Shown one piece after another: positions 35,065 through 47,600 of a stretch of DNA of 64,000 nucleotides; position 1 is the stretch's first letter, and the number at the start of each line of letters is the position of its first letter. A model generated the notes under the pieces. That model searched no databases, had not been told where the DNA came from, and saw only the letters and a list, made by a program, of their open reading frames with translations. This stretch comes from Malus domestica (lineage: Eukaryota > Streptophyta > Magnoliopsida > Rosales > Rosaceae), in NCBI RefSeq assembly GCF_042453785.1, contig NC_091675.1, forward strand, positions 54,784,501-54,848,500, given 5' to 3'. A program made the translations under genes and the position numbers.

Positions 35065-35249
35065 AGGATCCTTGCTTGGGGATCTGAGGGATCCTGTGAT
35101 CATGGTCGTTCATCGTACATCGTGCGGTCAGTTTTCGTTAGGTACTATTTATATTTAATTTTAAATTTTAAATTTCAAATGATTTCTGACCGCACGATGT
35201 ATGATAAACAATCATGATCGGATTCTCGGGATCCCCAGAAAAAGAATCC
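35065..35249. mobile_element. Hairpin MITE upstream of MAD1 (MITE family B-like)
   Basis: CATCGTACATCGTGCGGTCAG is mirrored by CTGACCGCACGATGTATGAT around an AT-rich loop (35150-35180). The outer arms carry GGGATC(C/T) motifs as in the element at 25909. It ends about 430 bp before the MAD1 ATG. Confidence 0.8.
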
Positions 35250-35582
35250 GTAGTAAGGACAGTTTGATCTTTGGTGTTACACAGTCCACTCCTATTTGAT
35301 TGTACAAAAGCAAAAAATGAGTAGCGTGAAAGCCCAAGGACAAAAAGGGGAACTAGACAGAAATAAAATTTGCATAATGATGGCGTCGCCCGGGTTCGAA
35401 CCAACTTTGCCCCGTTAGAGAGCGATTGTTTCAAGGAAGATTTGCAGTTGCAGCTGCAGAGGGGTATTTATTTGGGTTTCAAAAAGACGGTGCAACGAAA
35501 AGCCACCACTCACTCATCGTCACAAAAGAAAAGAAATGGCGCCCTCCCCTTGCGTTTAAATTAGGCCACCGCTTCTCTCTCC

Positions 35583-35621
35583 TCTTCTTCTTCTTCTTCT
35601 TCTTCTTCTTCTTCTTCTTCT
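35583..35621. repeat. (CTT)13 in MAD1 5'UTR
   Basis: 39 bp of uninterrupted CTT repeats, about 60 bp before the MAD1 ATG. Pyrimidine-rich leader tracts of this kind are common in plant 5'UTRs. The length is likely polymorphic. Confidence 0.9.
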
Positions 35622-35681
35622 GTGCTGTGCTATGCTGCGCTGTTAAAGAGAGAGAGGTTTAGGTTTAAGGATCGTTTGAAG

Positions 35682-38600
35682 ATGATTGTGAGAACTCCCC
35701 CAACGAAGAAGCTACGGGCGGCGCCGCCGGAGACCGAGACCCCACCGCCTGCCCCTGCCACAGGCCCAGGCCCTCTCGTCATCTTCGAGGACGACCCTCC
35801 TCCTTCCCTTCCACCTCCCGGTTCCTCCTCCGACCACTTGCTCTGCACCTATCAATGCCGCCAAATGGTAATATTGCTTCCCTCTCTTCTCTCTGCCTCT
35901 CTATATGTATATATTTATCATTTTCTAGATGGAAGATGGAATAATCCATTGATCATCCAAGTGGCTTCTCGATTTTGCATCTTCTCTTTCCCAATTGAAG
36001 TGGCTGTTCAATCCATACTAGCTAGATACATTTGAATCAGTTAATTATTGTTGCTGACAATATATGATATCTAATGTAATTGATTCATTCAATTTTTCAT
36101 ACCTGGATTTCATTCTGGCGGCTAAGTCTCGTATATGCCGCAAATCGTAATTTTGATTCAACCATTTTAGAATTTCTTTCTTCTAGTTCATCACTACATA
36201 TTTTATGTAAGGTAAATGTTGGCCTGTAATTGTCGTATTCACGCTGCAGATTGTTTTCCCTCTTTGGATTTTTCCTTATCATCCAAATCTTTGACTTTGT
36301 CCCGACTTTTAATACAAGTTCTACAGACCGGATGTTGTTTTCTAATGTGGATTCAGCACAATCATCTGTGTTTCTTTTCTCTTGCTTGTAGACCTTGTTG
36401 TATATTTTTTGGCTAAGTGGAACCCTTTCCTTTCCTTTGGCGCAGGTTAAATCAGATTTTATAGATGCCTTGAGCAATGCAGAGAAGCAAGCTTCTGATT
36501 ATCAATCTAAATTGGCGGCTTTAAATGAAAAATTCTGCAAAGTTGGTGGGTTCTTTTGACAAGATGTTCCACTACATTGCTTAACATCTCTTTTTTCTCC
36601 TCAGCTTCCCAATGTTTTTGTACTTATGGTTCTTTCAGTTCAATGCTGTACGTCTCTTCGTTACAAAATCCATATTTTTCTCTGTCTTCTTGCAGGCTGA
36701 ATGGTAATTGGAAAGTTTTCGTTCCAAACTCACTGTTATTGTTGCACAAATATTCGAAAAAACATTTATTTACTTGATGGGATTAACTGAGGATGTAATA
36801 TGGTCGTATATGACTATGTAAAGATTTTCGTATCAACAAGTGACAAAGCTAATGAATTTTAAATTTTCTTATTTTGAGCAGAGCATATGTCTTCATGCAG
36901 GACAGACCATCTTAGCTTAAATTTGCTTATGTTGTGGGTTTTGTTTAGCAAAATAAACATATGGTGTAGTGGGTTATGGTTGTAAAGAAAGAAGTTCAGA
37001 GTGTGTAGAACAACTTAATCTTCAAAAGAAGAATGAAAGACAAATAAGGATGGTAAAAAAAAAAAAAAAGAAAACTGGTTGTAGCAGCAAAAATACTATG
37101 TGATTTGAAATGGTGCGTGCAGGAGGCTAAATGAGTACTAAAATTTGTAGGAAATACTTGTGGATTTGTAGGATTTTAATTTGGTAAGGAAAAGGATTAG
37201 AACTGCAAAGAATGAGAAAGTGCAGCTTAAGCGAACTTGGGGTTTAAAAGAAGCTTCAGAGAATGAAGTTCAAGGGTTGAAGAAGACCTTGGATGTTTCA
37301 TTTGGATCAAGAAAGAACACCTTAGTTGTGGAATAAGAACGAAATATAAAGAAAGGAAACTGCTTCTAGGAATACTTAAGGATTTTAGGCTATCATGGGG
37401 ATAGAGTTTGTGGAAAATGCTTGGGATTTGTTTAAGATTTCAATTGAGTATGAAAAGGCTAAAGGGTTAGAACTGAAAAGTGCGAAGAAAGCACAGCTAA
37501 ATCTCTTGGTATTTGTTTCATTCTTATCCTTGGATCATTGTGGGAGGTCTTTTATTTGAAATAGAAATCACTGCAACTGCAACATTCTGATTGTTGAACT
37601 GTCTGTTGGGCTATCTAGTGGTGGGCAGAGATGCACGCATGAGGATTGTTGAAATATAAAAACAACAACCGACCCACATCCTAATGGCTGAGCTTGTGGT
37701 GGTAAACCAACAGAAAATTTTCAATTCCTTTGTTTCAGCCTTATTTTTTTAGAGGAGGATGCATATACAATCTTTTAAACCTTTTCTTCTCATACTGGAG
37801 ATAAAATAGACTATCGGAACTAGTAGGCAATTCTGGATGACTAACTTAAGAGTTGAGAAAAGTCCTGGACACTTCGACATTACTAGAACACCATAGAATT
37901 ATGGGCTGGACTTTGTTAGTTCCATATCTCCAACAACAACAACAACAACAAAGCCTTTTCCCACTAAGTGGGGTCGGCTATATGAATCCTAGAACGCCAT
38001 TGCGCTCGGTTTTGTGTCATGTCCTCCGTTAGATCCAAGTACTCTAAGTCTTTTCTTAGAGTCTCTTCCAAAGTTTTCCTAGGTCTTCCTCTACCCCTTC
38101 GGCCCTGAACCTCTGTCCCGTAGTCACATCTTCGAACCGGAGCGTCAGTCGGCCTTCTTTGCACATGTCCAAATCACCGGAGCCGATTTTCTCTCATCTT
38201 TCCTACAATTTCGGCTACTCCTACTTTACCTCGGATATCCTCATTCCCAATCTTATCCTTTCTCGTGTGCCCACACATCCCACGAAGCATCCTCATCTCC
38301 GCTACACCCATTTTGTGTACGTGTTGATGCTTCACCGCCCAACATTATGTGCCATACAACATCGCTGGCCTTATTGCCGTCCTATAAAATTTTCCCTTGA
38401 GCTTCAGTGGCCTACGACGGTCACACAACACACCGGATGCACTCTTACACTTCATCCATCCAGCTCGTATTCTATGGTTGAGATCTCCATCTAATTCTCC
38501 GTTCTCTTGCAAGATAGATCCTAGGTAGCGAAAACGGTCGCTTTTTGTGATCTTCGCTAGATTGCTCCGGTCATTAGTGTGGATAAGTATATAAATGGAT

Positions 38601-41600
38601 AGAGATAGGAAAGCAAACACAAGATGTACGTGGTTCACCCAGATTGGCTACGTCCACGGAATAGAAGAGTTCTCATTAATTGTGAAGGGTTTACACAAGT
38701 ACATAGGTTCAAGCTCTCCTTTAGTGAGTACAAGTGAATGATTTAGTACAAATGACATTAGGAAATATTATGGGAGAATGATCTCGTAATCACGAAACTT
38801 CTAAGTATCGGAGTGTGGTGTCGTCTTGACTTGCCTTATCTGTCTCATAGGTAGATGTGACATCTTCTCTGGAAGTACTCTTCCTCCATCCAGGGGTGGT
38901 ATCTTTAACTGGTGGAGATGCACAAGGTAATGTATCAATTTCACTTGAAGCTTACTTGTACTTTCAGGCTTGGTCAAGCGCGATACAAACCATGTAGTAG
39001 GAGTCCCCCAAGTCGCCGAGCTAGGGGGTCTGCTGAAAGAGGTGACAGACAAGGTAAGCAATCAGAGCTCCGACTGATTGTTCACCTTCTCCCCATCTTG
39101 CAGCAGCATGAAGGATAAAGAGAAGAAAAATGAGAAGAGATGATATGAGATACTTTTGCTTTTGAAGAAGTAACTTTCCACAGGCTTATTCTTGAACTGA
39201 GCTGAAGGGTTTTCTGGTTTCCTCCAGAGTATAAGGCCGACTGAAGAATTTGAGGGTCAAAACAAGTCCATCAAATCTAGAGTACGTTCCACCCTGCTGA
39301 TATGGGATACTTTTGCTTTTGACAGAGTAATGGATGTATCGGCACGTGTGCTGTTACGCTTGTCTCCACATGCTTCCTTGTATCCTTCGCACTTGCCCTA
39401 TCTGTTCCTCAAGCAGATGCGGAATCTTCCCTGGAAACATAAGATGTTGAAGATGAGTACTCGAGAGCAATGCCAGGTAAGTAATCAGGTAAGGGGTTCC
39501 AGGCAGTCAGTTCCTGGCTGGAAGCTTGATTCCAAGTGCTGACTGATTGCTCTCTTTCTCCTTGTCTTGCAGGTAAAAACAAGGCCAAAGGAAAAGACAG
39601 GGAAAAAGCATGATATGGGATACTCTTGCTTTTAACCCTGATGATATGAGATATTCTTGCTCTAGTATAGCTTGTTTGCAGAGGTATTATCGGGGGGAAA
39701 GAAAGCTGAATATTTCGAAAGGCTTCGTTGGGAGTGCCCTCTCAGATATGATGAAGGGTTGAGCATTTTTGCAGGTCTGCCTGTCCGTTGGGGATGGAGG
39801 TCGACATATATAGGAGTCTCCCTAACAACAAATAGTAATGCTATTCCTTTACCCTGCTTGGTCATAGCACGGTAGTGGGAGCTGCCAGTTTCACATGTTT
39901 TAACTCTGTCAGAGCACTTTGAAAAAAGTGGTCTGTGGTATCTGGCTCTCGAGATTCGGAGAACGATGCCTCTTCGATTTTTGAGAAAGCAATCATGCTG
40001 GGGGTCTGGCTCTCGAGATTCGGAGAGCAGTGTCTTTTCGATTTTTGAGGAAGTAATCAGGTTGGGAGTCTGGCTCTCGAGATTCGGAGGGCGGTGCCTC
40101 TTCGATTTTGGAGCAAGCAATCTTGTTGAGAGTGTTGTCTCGAATGTGAGTAAAGGTTGGGCATGTTTGCTAGTCTACCTTGCCACGAAGCACAAAGGTT
40201 GACACACAGGGACTTTCCAATTATCCAGCAATGGTACTGTTCCTTTACCCTCTCTTCGATTTTGAGAAAGTAGTCATGTTGGGAGTCTGGCTCTCGAGAT
40301 TCGGAGGACGGTGCCTCTTCGATTTTGGAGCAAGCAATCTTGTTGGAAGTGTTTTCTCGAATGTGAGTAAAGGTTGGGCATGTTTGCTAGTCTATCTTGC
40401 CACGAAGCACAGAGGTTGACACACAGGGACTTTCCAATTATCCAGCAGTGGTACTGTTCCTTTACCCTTGTGGGTAATAATATGGTAGCTAGACCTTCAA
40501 AATTTATGTGTCTAAACTTTGTTAGTGCTGTTTCTTTGCTATTCTTTTACCTTTCTTGGTCAGAGCGATGTAGTGGGAGCTGCAAGCTTCACGTGCTCAA
40601 CTTTGGCAGAGAACTTTGGCAAAGTTATCTGTGGTACCCATGAGCTATTGTTGCGTGTGGGAAGTGGGTGATTGAACAGTAAGATTCATGTGCTTTCTAC
40701 TTCACCAGAAGTCTTCGACAGAATGCCCATAATTTCTGCAAAGCTGAGTGTGCGTGTGACAGGTGCTGACAAGGCTAGAAAAGTAGGTGCCTCTTCGATT
40801 TCTGAGATCGGCCCTCGTGGTCTCTGAGCAGCCCAGCTTTTGAGAAAGCGAGCGCCTCTTCGATTGATTCGGAGAACGATGCCTCATCGATTTTTGAGAA
40901 AGCAATCATGCTGGGGGTCTGGCTCTCGAAGATTCGGGGAGTAGTCTCTTCGATTTTTGAGAAAGTAATCATGTTGGGAGTCTGGCTCTCGAGATTCGGA
41001 GGGCGGTGCCTCTTCGATTTTGGAGCAAGCAATCTTGTTGGGAGTGTTTTCTCGAATGTGAGTAAAGGTTGGGCATGTTTGCTAGTCTACCTTGCCATGA
41101 AGCACAGAGGTTGACACACAGGGACTTTCCAATTATCCAGCAATGGTACTGTTCCTTTACCCTCTCTTCGATTTTTAAGAAAATAGTCATGTTGGGAGTC
41201 TGGCTCTCGAGATTCGGAGGACGGTGCCTCTTCGATTTTGGAGCAAGCAATCTTATTGGGAGTGTTTTCTCGAATGTGAGTAAAGGTTGGGCATGTTTGC
41301 TAGTCTACCTTGCCACGAAGCACAGAGGTTGACACACAGGGACTTTCCAATTATCCAGCAGTGGTACTGTTCCTTTACCCTTGTGGGTAATAATATGGTA
41401 GCTAGACCTTCAAAATTTATGGGTCTAAACTTTGTTAGTGCTGTTTCTTTGCTATTCTTTTACCCTTCTTGGTCAGAGCGATGTAGTGGGAGCTGCAAGC
41501 TTCACGTGCTCAACTTTGGCAGAGAACTTTGGCAAAGTTATCTGTGGTACCCATGAGCTATTGTTGCGTGTGGGAAGTGGGTGATTGAACAGTAAGATTC

Positions 41601-44600
41601 ATGTGTTTTCTACTTCCCCAGAAGTCTTCGACAGAATGCCCATAATTTCCGCAAAGCTGAGTGTGCGTGTGACAGGTGCTGACAAGGCTGGAAAAGTAGG
41701 TGCCTCTTCGATTTCTGAGATCGGCCCTCGTGGTCTCTGGGTAGCCCAGCTTTTGAGAAAGCGAGCGCCTCTTCGATTTCTGAGATCGGCCTTCGTGGTC
41801 TTTGAGCAGCCCAACTTTTGAGAAAGCAAACGCCTCTTCGATTTCTGAGATCAACCCTCGTGATCTCTAAGCAGCCCAGCTTTTGAGAAAGCAAACGCCT
41901 CTTCGATTTCTGAGCAGGCGCCTCTTCGATTTCTGAAGCTCCGTCGAGTGCAGATTTTTATAGGGGCTGACATTAAGTTCCAAAGCACACTTGAATCTCC
42001 ACTAGTAGAAGCTTCATTCTTGCACTTCTAAGATCTTGATTTGTCCGACCTCTTCTCTCTTCAACACCTTTGAAAATGTCTGGCCCCTCCGACCGTCGTT
42101 TTGACTTGAACCTTGTTGAAGAGGCAGCCCCGCCTTCTCCAGACAACATATGGCGCCCATCCTTCGTCTCCCCTACTGGTCCTCTTACCGTTGGGGATTC
42201 CGTGATGAAGAATGATATGACCGCTGCGGTGGTGGCCAGGAACCTTCTCACTCCCAAAGATAACAGACTACTTTCCAAACGGTCTGATGAGTTAGCTGTT
42301 AAGGATTCGCTGGCTCTCAGTGTTCAGTGTGTAGGTTCTGTGTCTAATATGGCCCAACGCCTATTTGCTCGAACCCGCCAAGTTGAATCATTGGCGGTTG
42401 AAGTGATGAGTCTCAAACAGGAGATTAGAGGGCTCAAGCATGAGAATAAACAGTTGCACCGGCTCGCACATGACTATGCTACAAACATGAAGAGGAAGCT
42501 TGACCAGATGAAGGAAACTGATGGTCAGGTTTTACTTGATCATCAGAGATTTGTGGGTTTGTTCCAAAGGCATTTATTGCCTTCGTCTTCTGGGGCTGTA
42601 CCGCGTAATGAAGCTCCAAATGATCAACCTCTGATGCCTCCTCCTTCTAGGGTTCTGTCCAGTACTGAGGCTCCAAATGATCCCCCTCCGGTGCCTTCTC
42701 TTTCTGGGGCTCTACCGACTGCTGAGACTTCTCCTAAGCAACCTTTGTGAAGGCTCCCTCTTGTGTGTTTATTTTGACTCATGTATATGTACATATTTGT
42801 AGCTTATCGGGGATATCAATAAATAAGCTTTCCTTCATTTCAACGTACTGTGTTAAAAACACCAAAGCCTTCTTCGCTAAGTTCTTTGAATTTTCTTTTG
42901 TTGAAGCTTGTATGTTGAAGCTTTCTGAGTGGAGCATGTAGGTTGGGGTAGTGTTCCCTTAATTTTCCGAGTGAGGAAAACTTCTCGGTTGGAGACTTGG
43001 AAAATCCAAGTCACTGAGTGGGATCGGCTATATGAATCTTAGACTGAAATTCAATTTCTGATTTATTCGTAGGCTCCAAGTAACTTGAACCTAATACCAT
43101 ATGAGATTTGTCTTCGTTTTGTGTTGTGGGCCATTTATGTTAAAAATCACAAATTGCAAAATCTGAAAATAATAAACCATGCAACAGCAAGATAGTTTCT
43201 TTCTTGTTTGGAACTACTTTACCATGTTTGCATGTGAATTTATTTCATAAAACCGGTAAGATAAGTTCTTTTCATTTAAATCAAAATTCTTTTGGTTTCT
43301 GGAAAGCTACCCATGTAGAAACTCTTTAGATTAGACATTTTATGTTTGTTGTCTTGTCCCTAATTAGTTACATGTGCTGCAGAATCTGAGAAGAATAAAT
43401 ATCTGGATCAATTTTTGTATGCTGAACAAGAACTTGCCGCTGCAAAGGCACGTGAACAGGATCTGCAGGAGCAGCTTTTGAAGGAGGTGCACGATTCTGA
43501 TGAAAGATTGACTAAACAATTACAATCAAACAGCAAACTTGAGGTATATGCTTGAACCTTTATGAATGATGGGTACTTCCTCCACCATTTGGTATTCCCA
43601 AAAGAATGATTCATTTGTTCTTTCTGTTTTCCTCCTAGTTTTATTTTGTTCCCCTTTTGGAATTCCAAACAGTTTTTCTGTCCCACTCATCATATCACAT
43701 TTCAAATTTCAGGTGAAGCTTCAAAACGAAATGAACCTTCGCATGAGAGCTGAGACTTCAACAGGTTTGGCTGAGGAGAAAGCAAGTGTTATAGAGGGGA
43801 AACTGAGACATCTTTCTGACAGCATAGAGAAGGAAAAAAAGAGTCTCAATAACAATCTTGCCCAGCTGAAAGGAGAATCCAAGCTCACTGTTTCTAGAAT
43901 AACTGCAGATGTGAGTGGTGATTTTTGATTAATTTAGTTTTATAGTCTGTATGAATTTATGACCATCAGTAGTCATTCAACCTTCTCCATTCTTGTTTAG
44001 CGTGAACGAATGGAATGCAGAGCTCATAATGCTGAGAAAGAAACAGAGCTATTGAAAAAGCAGCTGGATGATATTAAGAAGCAACTTAGTGAGGTAGACC
44101 TCTTATTTCTATTTCTCTTAGATACCAGTTGATATGTTCTATGGAAAATCTTTCTCATATATGCATCATCACCTGTCCGTTTACAATACCAAATGCAGTG
44201 TTACCTTTTCTTTTATAATTTATTTGTATGTTGGGTCTGCTTGGCCTTGATATCAAATGTATTTTTGTATAATATTACGATTTGTCTTATACTGCCACAA
44301 GTTGATCAGATTTTCTTTTGATTCACTTTATTTTTCAGTGCGTGCAACAGAAGAGCGAAGTAGAGAAGAAATTATCAAATCTTACATTTCAAGAAGTTGA
44401 ATCCACGGAGAATAATATTTTAGTTAAACATCTGCAAGAAGAGCTTAGAAACTTTGTAAGTTTTGTTGTCGATCTTTTCTTTCTAATGAATAAAATTGTT
44501 TCTTCCTATTGAGTCTTCAGGTTCTCTATGAAGTTGATAGATGATCATTCTTAATTAGTTCTTTTATTTTATTTTTTTACAAAAAAATCTTCAGCCCTCG

Positions 44601-47600
44601 AAAGATTAAGTTTTGGTTTGGTGGTTCATAAAATTCTGAACATTAATGATTAAGTAGCCAATCTGTCTGTATATGTTTGATGGTGCATACTAAGTCAATG
44701 CATTGTTAGTTTGGTAATGTGATTTGGGTCATTTGGCCAAGGGGTAAGGAGTATATTGTTATGCGTAGTTGTGGTAGTTTGAGTTTTGCCTCATCAACCT
44801 TTTATATTTCAGCATAGATTTTGTATTATTATAGAAGATGACGAAGGGTAAAAGTTATCATTTGGTATAAAAGAAATTGTAGAATTCTGAACAAAAAGAA
44901 TTTTTTTTTTAAAATACTTTGGGGAAGAATATTTTCTTTTGTGTTATTAGGAGCTTCGGTTTCAAGTTTGAACAGATTTTGAGAAGCTCCTGTTTGAAAG
45001 AGAGTTGTGTATGACTGATTTCATCTTTTCTAGACTAATATCTTTCTCTTGACTAGATATGTCCCTCCTTTGACTACTCTGCATTTCTTGTGTATTTCAA
45101 TAACATTTTATCTCTAAATTCCTAGGATGCTGAAGTAAGGGAAGCAAGAAAGCTGAAGTCAGCTCATGAAAATGTTGAGTTATTGAAGGAAAAATTGTTG
45201 GAAGAAAAGAGCCGTAGAGAGAGGGTAGAAGCAGAGTTATCCAAACTACAAGAATTACAGCTTAGTATGAAGAAGTTGGAGGATGAATTGAAATCTTGGA
45301 AGTTGATCATTAAAGACATTCCAGGCGTGTCATGTTCTGAGGATTTACCAGTTAAATTCGCATCATTACAAAAGTATGTGAATAGCTCATTTCAGTCCTT
45401 TGAACCAGCATTGTTAGATCATTTAGACGAATGAATAAATTCATAATCAGAGGCCTAAACCATGAGGCTTTCCTTGATGCATCTTATTCTTCTTCCATTA
45501 TTTTTTGTGATCTGTTTATTTTTGTTAAGGCAGCCAGGAGTGCACTGCATAGTGTGACTTTTTTATTAGTTGATTAAAACTGAACATCTGGTACAACATC
45601 AATGTTATTAGAATTACATTTGTTTGTGGATAACTTCCCAGCATTCCAGTGGAGCTGAATATTAAACATTTAAAACTAAATGTTAAAAACTCTGTATTTT
45701 GTATGCATGGGTATGTCTCTTTTGTTTAGACCCTAGAATAACTGTACCTGCTATAGACATTTCTTAGGAAGTAGATGATTTCTGGTACTATGTGATGTAT
45801 GCATAATATGATACTATTGATAATTGTTTGAGTAGGAAGACTTCATAATAGATGGTCTACAGTGAGCTGGTACCATGTGCTTAATTTCAGTGATTGGAAA
45901 TATCATCTCTAGACTTATTTCAGTGGTCTGGTTTTCACCTTATGACACCATGCGTGTTTGTTTTGAAACAATCGCAGAAGGATCAAATGGCCCTGTCAAC
46001 TTTCTATATTATTTGTTGTGGGGGGTTTTTTAGGACTGAGAATTATTCTATTCCTTTTCTTCTAATCATGCTTGATCTGTTAACGAGGGTTTCAAGTCTG
46101 TAGTTGGTAGAGTTTATATGTAGTTATCAACAAATTCTGCTGTAATCATCCCCACCATGCAAAATATATATTTTTTTATTTGTTATTTTATCTGAGATTT
46201 GTTCATGCTTTTCTCTGCCTGAGCATTGAGATGTTTTCGGTTTCCAGTGATTAACATTTTTTCATTTAATGCAGAGAGGTAATTGATAGCATGATGAAAG
46301 TGAGTGAGGCAAATGCCCACTTGAAACAATTGGAGGTAGCTCTAGATGCAGCAAAAATTGATAAACAAAATGCTGAAATAGAGGCTACACTGGCCAAGGA
46401 GAAAGGGGATGTATCAAAATCAGAGGTTAAGCGGATTGAATTGATGGTAAGCATGTAACCATGTAGTTTTATGCCATCTTTTTCTTAATTCATTTAGTTT
46501 TGCACTCTGGCTGTTGCTGAGCTTATTATTTATCCTTCTACTGCTGTACAATCTCTCTAATTTTCTGCTTCGGAAGCTTTCATTGAATATTCAATTTTGG
46601 GGGTGGTTTGGGCCTGTGTGGGTGGGTTGGTGGGTGTGCCTAGGGAGGGTCAGGTTTCAATGTAGGGTTATAATTGTAGTGGTTTATCGAGGATGAAGAA
46701 AAAATTGGTGTAAATTGAACCAATTAATCATAATTTCAATCAACATGCCTGAAGATTGAGCCCTAGAATTGTAGGGTCTCCTTATATAGGCAATCTGATA
46801 AGTCATAATGTGACATGAAACTGTAATAACTAGCCCTTAAATGTGTGAGGATGTGAAGTTAAAGAGTCCCACATTGGTGAAAGGAGAAACCTTGCAAGGG
46901 CTTATATGAGGTTGGGCTACTCCCCATATTGCCAATTGGTTTTATGGTGGAACCTCAACCTTCTTCATGTTATCAGAGTAGGTTGGCCCATGTGTAAAGC
47001 CCAACGGCGACACGTGCTCCACGTCACCCAATTCATGTTGTCCACACATGTTTGGCTTGAAAATTCACACATGTGTGCGGGTGTGTGAGGAAGGTAAAAG
47101 AGTCCCACGTTGGTGAAAGGAGAAACTTTGCAAGGGCTTATAAGAGGTTGGGCTGCTCCCCATATTACCAATTGGTTTTATGGTGGAACCTCAACTTTCT
47201 TCAAAATGATTTGTAATTAACACCTATATTTTTTAAACTAAATATAATAAGCATAATTTATATGCTTATGCCCAAATTTTCTTGCATCCTGCATCATTCT
47301 GGCTCTGCACTTGTTGCTTTTGTATTCTCTAAATTAAGGTTAATGTGTGGGTGATGTAGCTCTTTACTGTCTAACATTCTTATTCTCATTGATGCATGAA
47401 TAATTTTTAGTCTATTGGTCATTACCTTAGTATCCTATCACACTAAGTGGTTTTGGAAAATAAGTTAAAGTTTGGCTCTCTCAAAGAAAAACAAAAGTGT
47501 GGTAATCTATTCAATACGGTAACTATTGTTTTTTTTTTTTTTTGGGAGGGGTGGCCGGAGGGGGGGGGGGTATGGAGTATAACTGTCCTATGAAGTGAAT

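Larger units (their letters stand above)
38578..43045 (+). mobile_element. Composite high-copy-type repeat element in MAD1 intron 2
   Basis: Starts TGTGGATAAG directly against the truncated LINE. It then has a leader containing ATGTACGTGGTTCACCC, several copies of GATATGRGATACTTTTGCTT (near 39142, 39299, 39613 and 39647), two intron-like GT-AG segments (39054-39103 and 39477-39572) that resemble each other, a nested tandem array (39950-41940) and an ORF (42076-42750). It closes near CACTGAGTGGGATCGGCTAT (43014-43033), which is almost the LINE 3'-end phrase CACTAAGTGGGGTCGGCTAT seen at 37962-37981. No polymerase, integrase or paired LTRs are visible, so it is non-autonomous. I recall similar sequence as abundant in apple and pear; that needs a search. 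Confidence 0.6.

Noticed and set aside
35370..35420. tRNA-like T-arm (GTTCGAACC with GGCGTCGCC) on the - strand
   Set aside because: No complementary 5' acceptor strand or anticodon arm lies at the right distance, and the T-stem pairs poorly; at best a tRNA or SINE remnant.
40180..41556. Several 70-90-codon ORFs in the tandem array ([14 protein letters not shown] family)
   Set aside because: They repeat only because the DNA repeats; they have no conserved domain and are broken differently in each unit.
38578..42960. Ordinary LTR retrotransposon in MAD1 intron 2
   Set aside because: No matching terminal repeat to the TGTGGATAAG start was found at the right end, and no gag-pol domains were seen.
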